Assembly: GCA_030549495.1 (NCBI GenBank)
Contig: JAUIRK010000673.1
Coordinates: forward strand, 124,001-188,000
DNA from: Nectonema munidae
Taxonomy: Eukaryota; Nematomorpha; Nectonematoida; Nectonematidae
Reading direction: 5' to 3'
Length of the DNA: 64,000 nt
The stretch's first letter is position 1, and each line of letters opens with the position of its first letter. Below, in pieces: positions 11,731 through 22,446 of this stretch. Under the pieces are notes generated by a model. That model made no database searches, was not told the origin of the DNA, and saw only the letters and a program-made list of their open reading frames with translations. The translations under genes were made by a program, and so were the position numbers.

Positions 11731-12642
11731 ATAAGATATATTTCTCATCCTTCAAAATTTTGATTGACATTTCCAAAAAAGTAACCATGATTTTGAAAAC
11801 TTTTTAACTATAAAGTGTTATGTGTTCAAAACTGTATATATTTATAAATTTTCAAACGAGTATATAATATAGAACCAAAGTTATAAGCTTAACTAAAGAT
11901 ACTGTCAGAATTTTGCTGAAATGTTTAACTCTTGATTTTGATTGACAGATTTAGGCGTGAAAAGGTCATTCAACTGCCATGAAAATGGTATTAAAAGATG
12001 CAGCTATCAATTTTAGGAAATGTCACGAAGTATGGTAGCAAAAGATGTAGCCAATTTAGTACAAGAGAAGTTTTAGTTGAGCCCCCCCCCCCCCTTCACT
12101 GATAGGGTTAAAGTATATATGATTGATTTACAGTGAACTTCTTATTTTCTAATTGTATTGCGAAGAAGCTTTGTTAGGTGTTAGCGTTTAAACTAAATAA
12201 ACCCTGCATCATAGTTCAATTAAAATATTTTAAATCAACTGTTATTCTAACGGACACTTTGAACTTATAAATAACTTACGTAAGACTAGATTGGAGCAGA
12301 AAAAGCACTTTTCAATCCTCATATCTCATTTCTGACTTGTTTCCGAAGCATTACAAGCTATTAATTTTTTTTCTATTTATTTTAGAAATATACTTTAAAA
12401 ACGTGCTTTGAATTTATCTTTTAGGCAGGATAACCTACAAATTTTAATACAATAATACGTTGCGTAAACGTCTACGATAGAGATTAACTTTTATTTTTAC
12501 ATAATACTTAGAGACGTCATGTAAATCACATTTTAAATTAAAAAATTTTAATATCAATTATGTAAAAACATTAGAATAACTAAACTTTTAGTTTTTGAAC
12601 AACTTTGAAGATGAGCGAATTTTTATTTTTAAATTATTTTAG

Positions 12643-14191
12643 TTTGATATTTTGTCAAAATGGAAAATATGGTTTGGAGCAGGCAAAAAGCGAGTGTATC
12701 AGAAAGAAAAAACGTCATTTTGAGCTCAAAGCCTACTGCCTCAACCACAACAAAGAACATACGATTCTTGTGAACATGAGGCAAAGGAACTTCTACTCTG
12801 ACATCGAGACTTGGATATTTGTTTCCAGTTCCCACTACAAATCACACGAAAAAGTTCAGATCCAAGTATTAGGTTTGCCTTACTACGGCCCGACCTCTTG
12901 TCCCCAGCATCCGAATGTCCTTTATCACGGATACAAAGGTTCTAAACGCGTGTTGGATATTCCTTTGTTCGCTCGATATCAAGAAGTGAAAAAAAAGCTC
13001 CTTCTGAAAAATGATTTGCGGAGTCTGATCGGTAAAACCATGCGATACAACGTGGACCCTACCACATACGCGTGTTGTGAGATCAAAAAAACTGCCAGGC
13101 TAATCACCTACAAATCCGTCCTAGAAAGAAATCACAGATCCTCGTCACCATCCCTCTACGTGAACATCTTCAACATTGCCAAGAAATTACAGAAGTGTGT
13201 GGAGAAAATGCTCTATGAAAATACTGCTTACGACAATAGAGATTTTCATGCCGATAACTTCGAAAGGTTTAATTACATACCTCTTTCCCAAGATGATGAG
13301 TATGGAAGTGAGGATTATCAAAAATCTTTTGATTATTTCCCCGATTCCTCTTTCTCTAAGAATTTTTATGGTCACGATGCAAAGTTCTCCCGTGATAAAC
13401 AAAAACATTACAATTTGGAAAATAATAACTTGTATGTTGCTGCTGATCAATTAAGAGAGCCTTTGTTTAAAATTCCTTCTAACTATGAAAGTTATTTTGG
13501 AGGAGATTCAAAAATAGCTCTTTCATCACTAGTTTCAAAGGAAAGCAGTGGTGAAGGGGTAGCGAATAAAGAAATGTCAAGTAATAAAATCGCGGACAAG
13601 GTTTATAACGATCATTCCAGAAGTGGTAATGAGTATGCGCCTCACAATCAAAAAGCTTATCCTAAAGTGGATAACCGTGCAACATATCCTATCTTTTATC
13701 ATGTACTAGCGCATGGTTCAGGAGCTAATCCAAGTCATCACCATCCTCATAGAAGTGCCAGTAATTACTATTATCAAGGAGGGATTGAAGGTGCACCAAA
13801 GGCTCCGCATTTTCCCTTATATCCTGGAGCAGTTGGTCATCCTGTGCATCAAGGAAGCGCTAAGGATTATACATCTCAAAACAATAATAATAATTTGGGC
13901 CAAAGTTTTTACGGGATTTACAAACGTGATGGCTATGATCCTTTTGGATACCACAACAAGGATGAAGAAGGCCAAAATTCTTATGGAGATGATAAAACAG
14001 ACAAGGGTTCAAAAATCCTCTCAAAAATTGACAAAATCGCCATTCAAAATTTAATTAAAAATGATAAGTATGGCAGTTTGGCAAATGCCAAAGTTTATGG
14101 CTACCAAGAAAAAAAAGGTAAAGATGTCTCTTCCTCCAAGGTTGCTAAAATCACTTCCGCCGAAGATGCAGCTCCTCCAAGTCCTTCTTAG
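12643..14191 (+). CDS. Exon 2 of an unrecognised secreted protein; low-complexity C-terminal half
   Basis: The acceptor TTTTAG ends at 12642 and the first base completes a Cys codon begun in exon 1. The frame then runs 516 codons to TAG at 14191. The first ~180 residues contain spaced Cys (IFC, SEC, AYC, TSCP, YACC, LQKC), together with KNC and QCF from exon 1, which suggests a disulphide-bonded extracellular domain. From about residue 260 on, the sequence is rich in Ser, Asn, Gly, Tyr, His and Lys, with runs such as SHHHPHRS, NYYYQGG and QNNNNN, and looks disordered. No transmembrane segment is visible. I do not recognise the family. A frame starting at TTG 12605 without exon 1 lacks any signal peptide and is less likely. 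Base composition is clearly more balanced than the neighbouring DNA. Confidence 0.75.
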
Positions 14192-14275
14192 CCGGCAAAT
14201 CCTAATCCATAGCTTTGAAGCTCACAATAATAATTTGCTTTTTCACTTTGTTGAATAAAAAACTAAACTTTTTTG
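14192..14275 (+). terminator. 3' UTR and polyadenylation signal of the secreted-protein gene
   Basis: AATAAA occurs at about 14255-14260 in GTTGAATAAAAAACT, some 65 bases after the stop codon. A T-rich stretch TTTTTTGT follows, a normal arrangement for a cleavage site. It supports 14191 as the true end of the gene. Confidence 0.6.
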
Positions 14276-14583
14276 TAAATTCTCAAAATTGCTTTACTAC
14301 TTGAGAACATAGGCAGCTCGAGTACCAGATCTCGACTACAGTCCAACCTAGTTATAACGAAAATTTGAGCATTTCCACTCTCTCAAAGTTAGTTTTTTAA
14401 GGATGTTACCTAAATACAAGGAAATTCATCACATCAAAAAAATAAGCTCCCTTTTAAATACTTTCATTGTAAATTTTTATTCTTTAAGCTTTAGCCTTAT
14501 TTTGAATCAACAGCATTATTCTTTACTCTTCTAACTCACTCTTCTCTATGTGTTGCATCTCACTTTATCAATGACATTTTAAT

Positions 14584-16600
14584 TAGGGGTGTACCGATTC
14601 CAGATTTTCAAACGATATCGATACAATTTTATAAGCTATAGTTACACCGATACCGATATCAGAAATCAAAATTTGCGTATATATATATATATTTTTGACT
14701 TTTGTATTAATAGCTGTACAAAATAATAATAATAATAATAATAAATGATATCAAGAACAATTAAGTTTATTTAATAATCAAATTTAAAATATTTCATATT
14801 AAAATTCATGAAAATTAACTTTTCGCCTATATGAGGAGTAAGGCGGTTACTTTGAGGTGTATAAATATTTCCTCCTACGCTAAAAAGTCTTTCACTTTCA
14901 ATCGATGATGGAGGACATGAAAATAGTTTGTTAGCAAGTTTTGATAGTTCTGGAAATGCAGTTTTTTTGTTTTTCCATCAGCATATTGGATCGGAACACT
15001 TTGGTTCAAGTCCAAAATCAATGAGGCACAAATTGTTTTCTTTAGAAGAAGCGTCTTCTTCCCTTTCAGAAATTTGCGAAGTGTTTGTTTCAACTTCAAA
15101 TGAATCACGTTTTATTTCTTTCAAATTTGTGTAAAATTTTCAAGACAATTGTAACCAAGTCTCTGATTCTGAGTAAAAAAAAGACTTTTTAAATCGATGA
15201 TCCAAAAATGTAGCTGAGAGTAAAAATTCACTTTTTTCATATTTAGAATATCTTTTTCCTATCGAATTACCGAAAATGTTTAAAACTTCTTCTAATCCAC
15301 AAAATCTAAAATCTGTTTTTGCTTTTTCAATAAAGTGTTTGAAAACTTTAATTTGTGGAGTAATTTCAGAAGCATTTGCCGTTTTTGCACTCAATCTAAA
15401 CAAAAAATATGAAATTTGTTAGTTTTAATTTAATACAAACTTTACTTCTCTGTAGATTATATGAAAATTGTGAATAAATAACAGCATTTTTCAATGAACC
15501 ATTGGTTAGCATTAAACACAGGCAAATTGGGAGTCTCTGAGCAATAGTTTGTAATTGCATTTTTTTGTTCAATTAATCTTTCCAACATTAAATAAGTGCA
15601 ATTGCAGCGTATAGAAATATATTGAACCAATTTGTGAGTGTTTCTTTTGCAAAATTTTTAATTTTGCACAAGCAGTAGATGAATAGTTGAAATGGCCTGT
15701 TATTTTTCGGCAATTTGAAATAATATTTTTGATACTTTTTTCTTCAAAAAGTGAATCTTGTATAACCAGTTGAGTAGTATGTATAAAACAGCTCAACTTT
15801 TAAATCCTGTATCAGCAACTCCTTTATCCATGTTTGCTGCATTATCATGAACTATCATTTGAACTTTTTGTTCTGAGATTTTATATTCATTTATTGATTC
15901 CTTGATTAGTTTAATAAAAGGTTTAATTTTAAGAGCTAGGCATATTTGATCGAAATTTTGATCGATAAGATTGGCAGTCAAACTAAAATAATAGAAAATT
16001 AAATAAACTAGGTAGATCACAAGCTTGTTCACAAATGAAGTCAAATACTCGCAAAATTATTTGTTGTAGTGAAAGTTTTTTCACTTATCCAACCACGTGA
16101 AACTTCTTTTTCACAAACATTACAGACTACTTTAGTTTTGTCAAATGCACTACTTACATTGAAGAATTTCCAAACAATACTTTTGTGATTGAATTTGGAA
16201 TTAGAAGCCATTTTATGAGACAGAATATATCCCTAATTTTAATTTAACTCACAAAAGAGATGAAGAATTTAAAAGATGTGATGAATGATAAAATGTTGAT
16301 AGGAAACACTTATACACTGATAATACCCATCATGCAGACTTTATACACGCACAGCAAAAGCTAATGAATATTAAAAACGTAAAACATTAGACTGCACAGC
16401 AGTTAGCTAGAATGATGATGATATTGTAATAATATTTTGCCGATATCATATTCTTCATCTCACTTGTAATTGTATCACAAATAAATTTTAGTATTTTCAT
16501 GTATATTCCAAAACGTCAGCAAAGTTGATACATTGAACTATACAGACGTAAATCGTTGTTATATCATACGTACCGACATACCGATATATTAACGTCCTTC
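14584..16600 (-). mobile_element. BED-finger hAT transposon, degraded
   Basis: The left edge TAGGGGTGTACCGATTCC is typical of BED-finger hAT ends. The right edge near 16560-16600 (TATCGGTATGTCGG read on the minus strand) is degenerate and its exact limit is unclear. Between them lies a broken transposase read on the minus strand. AT and (AAT)n microsatellites occupy 14680-14745, next to the transposase 3' end. Confidence 0.65.
14771..16211 (-). pseudogene. ZBED-type hAT transposase, broken
   Basis: The minus-strand frame starts at ATG 16211 with a BED zinc finger: SIVWKFFNVSS, then VVCNVCEKEVSRG with the CxxC pair, then TTTNNFASI, after which the finger is cut by a stop. Frame 16044-15793 carries the DDE-region block MIVHDNAANMDKGV. 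Frame 15796-15569 holds SCFIHTTQLVIQDSL with the expected Cys/His positions. Frame 15403-15140 carries FLLSATFLDHRFK. The C-terminal dimerisation block is SSIESERLFSVGGNIYTPQ...NRLTPH at about 14920-14840, ending at TAA 14771. This is the domain order of ZBED-type hATs. Several frame changes and stops make it a pseudogene. Confidence 0.85.
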
Positions 16601-16799
16601 CATAGTGTATATGGCAACATGTTTTTTCAAATCTTTTCGTCATCATCTTGGGTAGATTTATTATCACTCGTTATTTTACTTTCTCCTTCTCTTTTATAAC
16701 AACGAGTGGACCTGGCGTGACTTAGATCGTGTTATTCTTGCTCGCCTGAATCTCAGACACAGAGTTCTTCTCTAGCGTCTTCGATCTCTTTTCAAAATT

Positions 16800-16934
16800 A
16801 TGACTCTTTTGAGTGCTCCTGTGTATTCGTGGATGCCGACTCAAGCTCCTGGAGATTGTTTAGACTTTGACGAAATTTTTATCAAATTATGCATATACGA
16901 AACTAAAACTAAGGGGAGCCAACGATATCTTTAA
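16800..16934 (+). CDS. Possible small open frame in a GC-richer patch
   Basis: ATG at 16800 opens a 44-codon frame beginning MTLLSAPVYSWMPTQAPGD. The patch from about 16690 to 16880 is less AT-rich than its surroundings and the codons look ordinary. The last dozen codons run into the MITE that starts near 16902, so the natural end, or a splice donor, may have been displaced. I do not recognise the peptide. This could be a first exon or chance. Confidence 0.15.
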   Translation: MTLLSAPVYSWMPTQAPGDCLDFDEIFIKLCIYETKTKGSQRYL

Positions 16935-17525
16935 AAAGAATAAATATTTTCTGATTTGAACATTTTTCGATTCTTTGAATACAGAATTTATTTTGAATTT
17001 GACAAATATATTATTTAATAATGTGAAAATTGCAAAATATAGGTAATAACTTTTGTAAGATCGTACGAGGTAGCAATATATAAAGAGAAATTTGATATTT
17101 TTTGATTTTTTAGAGAATATTTTTCGATTCTTTGATTTCAGAATTTTATTTTTATTATTTGACAGATATATTATTTAATATCATGAAAAAATTGCAAAAA
17201 TATAGGTAATAACTTATGTAACATCGCCTCCCCGAATGAGGTATATCAAATCTTACTGTAACATCGTCTCCCCGAATGAGGTATATCAAATCTTACATCT
17301 ATCAAAATATGAACTGACAGATTGGAGATGAACCATCGTAGTATACAGATAAATAGGTAATAACATATGTAGCATCGTCTCCCCGAATGAGGTAAAATAT
17401 GAAACATTGTCTCTCTAGTCATTTGTACATGGAATACAAACCATCGTAGTGTTCATAAAATGTTCAAATCCAAAAGTATTTATTCTTTTAAAATATATCG
17501 TTAGCTCCCCTTACTTTTAGTATCT
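16902..17525. mobile_element. MITE, ~0.62 kb, with ~65-bp terminal inverted repeats
   Basis: The left end reads ACTAAAACTAAGGGGAGCCA then ACGATATCTTTAAAAAGAAT. The right end read on the minus strand is ACTAAAAGTAAGGGGAGCTA then ACGATATATTTTAAAAGAAT, continuing in register to TTTGAACATTTT. No coding frame is present. Inside are repeated segments of CATCGTCTCCCCGAATGAGG (three copies at 17225-17390, one with C for T) and AAAAAATTGCAAAATATAGGTAATAAC. The family is unclear. No convincing target duplication was found. Confidence 0.75.
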
Positions 17526-17789
17526 ATTTTTTTCTTTCTAATCTTATGTTTTTTCTCAATATTGTGTCACCATAGAAACTATACTACGGCTAGCAGGATT
17601 TTTAGTTTTCCATTGATTTACTCTCTTGCCTACCCACGACTCATCTAACTCAATTACATACTCCCTTCATATTTGCATCCACTTGAATCTTACATCTGCC
17701 TTTTTAATCTCAAAACTCCAAAGAAAGTACAAAGAAGAGAGAGGAGTTTGAAAAAGTTATTAAAATTTGTAACTAAATTATTATTAATA

Positions 17790-18180
17790 AATGTTTCTTT
17801 CTTTCTTTCATTCAATGTTCTATTCTATTGCCAACAATAAAGAAAAATCTGTTTATTTCAATGTATTATTCAATTTTTTAAAATAATGAATTTCTTTACA
17901 TTTCTATTCTGTTGCCAACAATAAAGGAAAGTCTATTCATTTCAATGTATTACTAAATTTTAAAAATAATGAATTACTTCTAAATATTTTCAAAGTTCCA
18001 TTCTTTTCCCAACATTAAAGGAAAGTCTATTTATTTTAATGTATTACCAAATTTTTTAAAATAATGAATTTTTTGAGAGTTCATTCTGTTGCTAACAATA
18101 AAGGAAATTCTGTTTATTTAAAAATGCATTACTAAATTTTTTAAAATAATGAATTTCTTCAAAGTTAGCTTTAAATCATA
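17790..18180 (+). repeat. Tandem array, four to five units of ~83-94 bp
   Basis: CCAACAATAAAG-type blocks recur at about 17831, 17914, 18008 and 18093, each followed by TCTGTTTATTTCAATGTATTA and AAATAATGAATTTCTT. Units are imperfect and the last merges with the boundary of the 1.5-kb inverted duplication just after 18200. Confidence 0.75.
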
Positions 18181-18201
18181 AAAATAATTATTTATAATGA
18201 T

Positions 18202-19706
18202 TGTGCTGAATAATATTAATTTTAAATCAGTAATAAGTGTGAAAAATAAACTTTTAATTTTTTGTTTTAATCTAATAAATTTGTTGAATAAGTTGAATTT
18301 GATTCTGAAACTCTTATGTGTAATGCAATGTTTAAACATGTTTGTTCACTTTTCTTAAAAAACTTTTATGCAGTACAAGAGGCCGTTTTAGTGGGACGGA
18401 AATTGTAAGCAGAGATCATGATATCCTCAAGGATGGATGCGAACGTCACATGCAATTCTTAACTTAACTTAAAGAAATGTGTTTATAATTGTGGGGTTGA
18501 AGCAATACTCTAATTTGTGTTATATATAAGAAATGTGTTTATAATTGTGGGGTTGAAGCAATACTCTAATTTGTGTTATAAGAGTTTATTCTAGCATTTC
18601 AAAATTTTATTAACTTACATTTTATTAGGTTAGGAAAGTGGCATAACTTCACAATAAATTTAGAAAAGCAAAGCTGTAAAATATTGAAATAGAATTTTTA
18701 AAATTTAAGGTTCAAAAATATTTATTTGTACAATATTTGTAATAAATGTTGAGTATGAAGAATTAAAAAGGACGACTTATATTTTGTTCGCAATAAGAGC
18801 TTAGGACTTTTCCCCTCTCTCTTTCCTGAAAGGGGAGCCTTCGCACGCAATAATCATTCAGTCTCATTTTCAAATGAGTTGATTAAAATTTTCTCAGGGC
18901 AAATCATGGACACGAGCGTTTTAGAGACTGACATCAATAAAAAAATTTGAATTAGATGTTGTGGATAAAATTGCATGTATGCTTAATCATTAAACTTTCA
19001 TATTTAAATTAAATCTTTTTTTTTGAGAAGAGAAGGTAAGACTATTGAGAAGTGATTTGTGATCTGCATAGAATTTGTCAGTGTGCAAATTGCTTTTCAT
19101 TGGTTCATTCGTTTTTCTCTGGTCCAAGAAAATGGAGCTCTGATTCGATGCTTTTTTTGTGAAGGTTTGAGATGGTATTGCCTGAGGAATTGTCGAATCA
19201 CTCAGCATTCGAAAGGAGGGAGAAGAAGAAAATAAATGAACATGGTCCGCTTCTGATCTGAAAGTATGAAGAACCTCTGAAGATGATGAAGTAGTGCCGC
19301 TTTTGACAGGAGAAATGGGCTGTTGCAGAAAAAATTGCGCCTTTGAATTTTCCTTTTTCAAAGAAATTAAGGGGGAGAGGCTAGAATTGAAAACGCTTTC
19401 CGCAACTTCAATATCTTCTAGAGAGCAAGAAATGGATGCGCATTTGAGGGAGCCCTTTGAAGTGAATGAGCCAACACTAAAGTAAATTAAAATAACCCTT
19501 ATCAAGGAACTTAGAACGTTTATGCAATTGGCTTCTTTTGTAACATAAAAGCACTCAAGCCCTAAGGTTCGCATTTCAAACGGGCAGGCGATTTTAAAAT
19601 GTATAAGCATCTTCAAATAGCAAGTTAACCCTATTTTTTACCCCAATATGCAACCCCTTGCCATTCTTTTCATACATTTGTAATTTAAGTCATGAACAAG
19701 CTTCAA
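18202..19706 (-). repeat. 1.5-kb inverted segmental duplication, copy 1
   Basis: Read on the minus strand this matches 42180-43706 almost base for base over the open frame, and with small gaps outside it. The outer edge is near GTGCTGAATAATATT and the inner edge near CATGAACAAG. Both copies contain a ~55-bp tandem duplication (AATTGTGGGGTTGAAGCAAT repeated at about 18485-18580 here), a related splice-acceptor-like string, and a protein frame. The copies face each other across 22.5 kb. Confidence 0.9.
18990..19616 (-). CDS. Open frame in inverted duplication copy 1; possible terminal exon
   Basis: The frame is 208 codons, but the part most likely to be real begins after the acceptor-like TTTACTTTAG at 19477 and runs about 160 codons to TAA at 18990. 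It encodes a Ser-rich protein with SLKCASISCSLEDIEVAESV near the start and SSSSEVLHTFRSEADHVHL in the middle. I do not recognise it. Copy 2 differs by only three amino acids over the shared part (Pro/Leu, Ala/Pro, Leu/Ser). I saw no silent differences, which argues for a recent copy and gives no sign of selection. A poly-lysine-like AAAAAAAAAG run lies near the C-terminus. It may be a host gene's last exon or a repeat-borne frame. Confidence 0.35.
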   Translation of the reverse strand: MKMLIHFKIACPFEMRTLGLECFYVTKEANCINVLSSLIRVILIYFSVGSFTSKGSLKCASISCSLEDIEVAESVFNSSLSPLISLKKENSKAQFFLQQPISPVKSGTTSSSSEVLHTFRSEADHVHLFSSSPSFRMLSDSTIPQAIPSQTFTKKASNQSSIFLDQRKTNEPMKSNLHTDKFYADHKSLLNSLTFSSQKKRFNLNMKV

Positions 19707-20590
19707 GATATGATAATAAGATTTTCAAGATATGATAAAAAGCAGTTGACACCTACATATAATCAGAAGAAGGAACGAGGACAATTCCAAAAACTATTCA
19801 TGGAGATATGATTCTAATATTTTTATGCAGCATCTCGTAATTGAAATTCATTGTTATTTATTTGGGGTAATGATCAGGTTGAATATCCTAAAGAAATTTA
19901 AAAAATGACAAAAATTTTGGTAACAAACAAAACTTGGTGCATGTAAACTTTCAAATTTAACTTTAGGCTGTACGCACATGTGATGTTCATAAAAACAATA
20001 ATATGCGTTTCTACATCCAATTTAGTGTGATATTGTTTATTGTTTTACACTTATAAAAGTTCCAAATAGAAAAAAAAACAAGAAAAATACTTTATCTAAA
20101 AAGTAAAAAATATTGAAGAAAACTAAAAAAGATGTCAAGAAATTAATTATTCAAACTGTTAAAAAAAAAGTAACTTAAGTCTGTTTAAAATGTATTCATC
20201 AACATAATGCTATGAAAAGTGGGTTTACTTATATAAAAAAAGATTTTTGAAATTTAGAATGATAAAATTAAGGTCACTTTGAAGTTAAATTGCTATCCTA
20301 ACTTTGCTAAGAATGTTTTAATAAACATAGCTGAGCTAAAATTGAAAAGTCAAGGCAAATATTTTTAAAACAGCATCCTATCTATCACATACATGTTGGT
20401 ATGGTGATAGGTATTGATCGACGATAAATTCACCCCATAAAATTATCAAATGGTAAATTCATCAACACACCTTTTTATTCGGGTTGGCGCCCTGGTAAAA
20501 ATGCCCGACCGCATAATATTGGGAAATTTTCAAACTTATGTAACTTGAATCCAAGTTAAAATTCGGGATTTAGAACAGAATGTGTCGAGT
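19707..20590. other. No gene recognised
   Basis: This stretch is AT-rich with homopolymer runs. Nothing coding or structured was recognised except scattered short A/T runs. Confidence 0.5.
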
Positions 20591-20599
20591 GCGTATTTG

Positions 20600-20880
20600 A
20601 TCTTCATGGTTTCCAGCTCTATTGCGCTGTCGATAGATTCTTTGGAGGGTGCACCTTCTTCCTTATGGATACAAACTTCAAACTTTCCATCGCTTTCTTC
20701 CATCTATCTCTATCCTTCATATCCTTTATGTCGATTTCGTACATACTCATATCCCCTTTCAATTGCATTCCTCCATTTCAGACAAGGTCTACCGCGCTTC
20801 TTCCTTCTATCAATCTCCATCTTTATTACTTTCTTTATCCAAGAATTTAGCGCTGTCGATAGATTCCGCTAACATATCAT
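20600..20880 (-). pseudogene. C-terminal tail fragment of a LINE ORF2
   Basis: On the minus strand the translation reads MEIDRRKKRGRPCLKWRNAI, then in the next frame MKDRDRWKKAMESLKFVS. This matches the common ending of LINE reverse-transcriptase proteins (RRGRPxxRWxDxIExDxxxxxxxxxxxDRxxWRxxI). One frame change lies near the RNAIE block. GCGCTGTCGATAGATTC occurs at both ends (about 20626 and 20849), a 17-bp direct repeat that may mark a duplication or a target-site duplication. The plus-strand frames over this stretch are shadows. Confidence 0.55.
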
Positions 20881-21194
20881 ATATATATATATAGATATCA
20901 TTTGAGGTGTGTTTCTTGATGTGTTGAAAAAATGCCCCACGAATAATTCCCCAAGTAGCAAGCAGGTAAACATATCTCTTCCCCCAAAGAATATAACAAA
21001 AATTCATCAATATACCTCTCTTTTATACATCATAAAGGACAACTTGTGATAAAATGTAGTATTACATGTACTTTCATATATCAATCTTCCCCAAATCAGA
21101 CTTCAAAGCGCATGGTATTATTATACTTAGTTGTCAAGTTTCATACAACAAAATTATAAATGTTCAACGAATTTATTGTTAATTAGACTCTAAA

Positions 21195-21610
21195 TGATCG
21201 TCATCATCATCATCATCAAAGCGCCGTATCCATTTGGGCGTGAGCAACCATGGAGTGCCAGAGTTCATTGTTTTCTAGTTTACCATGGTTATTCTTGGAG
21301 ATGTTACGTGGTGAGGTGTCCAGTTCTCTTCCACGCCGTAATTGTGAGCTACGACCTAGCCTTTGTCTAATTTGACTAACTGCAAGTCAGAAGTAACTAG
21401 GCTTATTTGAAGGCGGTCTTACTCGCCTTTCACGACATCGTCGTGAAGATGGAGCATTTTAAGTTTTAGAAAGGAGTCACCCAATCTACTACTCCGTAAG
21501 CAGCTGCCTTATGTCGCAGCTAACCACCATATGTGATGGCCGTTCCACTATCCACAACCTGAGGATCCGCTCTCTAGCTGTTCCAGCTCAGCCGAGACTC
21601 ACTAATCGAA
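21195..21610 (-). repeat. GC-rich dispersed repeat with (GAT)n tail
   Basis: This 415-base block is much richer in G+C than its neighbours. Read on the minus strand it ends in GGATACGGCGCTTTGATGAT(GAT)n at 21218-21200, the form of a 3' tail used by several arthropod LINE and SINE families. The body has no coding frame of note. The head boundary near 21605 is uncertain. It is most likely a LINE 3' UTR or a SINE on the minus strand, close to the LINE tail fragment at 20.6-20.9 kb. Confidence 0.4.
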
Positions 21611-21616
21611 AATTTA

Positions 21617-22446
21617 TTGCAAATGGAATTATTGAATCCAGATCTAGTCGACTTAGACTTTGTTACTAATTTCATTGATGGTAGGGTTGTTGTGAAAGAG
21701 AAAAAAGTCTTCAGAAATAACGAAATCTGCCCTTCCATCGCCCTCTATAAGGATTTCAATACAATTTACTCTCGGCTACAGTTTCTGATCAGCCATCACG
21801 GAAACCTCTAACCTGAATCTAAGAAAAGGAGTTTAATAAGTTGTACTCTAGCTACAATTGCTATTCTTTCCAAAGGGAAATCAAGTTTGCAAACATCAAA
21901 GCTATCAGAGAAAGGGAAGGTGTAATTAAGGAAAAGAGTGAGCAAATTAGGATTAACAACAAACTGTTGTTTAGCTACTACTGTGTTAGGCCAATTGTTC
22001 TTGACTCAATTAGTAGGAAGAACCAATATGCTCGCAGATATTCAGCTGCTCTTGCGGACATCCCACGCAATATAATGTTTTTCTATTAAAGTTATCACGC
22101 CTCCATCAATGCTTTTTTACTTGATGCTTCGAAATACATTGTTTTCTCCTCGATTCTCGATTGGAAGACAGAATCTGAAGAAAAACCCATAGTTCATGAG
22201 CTGAGGAATCAATTAGCATTAATCGCTTGTTTCTCAGGAATGATAACGATGGCTATCACTATACAATTTCTTTCAGCGGAGTCTCCAGCGTTAGAATTGG
22301 AGCAAGTATTAGAAGAAGCTTGCACCTTTAAAACAGCTTACGACAAGACTTTATCTTTATATGGAGGAGACGACTTCCCTTATCTTAGAATCAAAAATCC
22401 ATCAGCTCTTTACTCATTACAATCGACACTTTATCCTAATCTCTAA
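21617..22446 (+). pseudogene. Unrecognised broken coding sequence, two or three frame segments
   Basis: Three adjacent frames look like real protein: 21617-21811 (LVDLDFVTNFIDGRVVVKEK), 21841-22089 (REREGVIKEKSEQIRINNKL, then YARRYSAALADIP), and, in the same frame after one stop, a stretch to 22446 (IVHELRNQLALIACFSG; LYGGDDFPYLRIKNPSALYS). Base composition and codon use are more balanced than in the flanks. I cannot assign a family. Options are a processed host pseudogene, a repeat-borne gene, or an old insert of foreign origin. No intron signals are obvious. The 680 bases after it (22447-23128) hold nothing I recognise. Confidence 0.4.

Larger units (their letters stand above)
8506..12111. 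mobile_element. TTAA-flanked piggyBac-like non-autonomous element, 3.6 kb
   Basis: The left edge is TTAA (8506-8509) then CCCTATTAGTGACGG. The right edge, read inward on the minus strand, is TTAA (12111-12108) then CCCTATCAGTGAAGG. The 15-base ends match at 13 positions and each abuts TTAA, the target and duplication of piggyBac elements. There is no transposase frame inside, only repeats: the ~150-bp satellite array (8620-10200), an inverted satellite unit (about 11171-11290) and a second tandem set (about 11295-11730). The right end has a run of 13 C next to the terminal repeat. I infer a non-autonomous passenger mobilised by a piggyBac transposase. Confidence 0.7.
740..12642 (+). other. 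11.9-kb intron of the secreted-protein gene
   Basis: Donor GTAAGC sits at 740. The acceptor is the pyrimidine-rich AATTATTTTAG ending at 12642. Phases on the two sides agree. The intron contains a composite interspersed repeat, a 3.84-kb hAT transposon, a zinc-finger transposon fragment and a 3.6-kb TTAA-flanked element with a satellite array. All are listed separately. No extra exon was recognised inside it. Confidence 0.6.

Noticed and set aside
12629-12835. Minus-strand frame over exon 2 start and similar shadows at 13187-13450
   Set aside because: They are shadows of the well-supported exon 2 frame.
20582-20894. Three overlapping plus-strand frames rich in Ser, Leu and Ile
   Set aside because: The minus strand encodes the LINE tail motif RGRPxxKW and DRDRWKKA; the plus frames are shadows.
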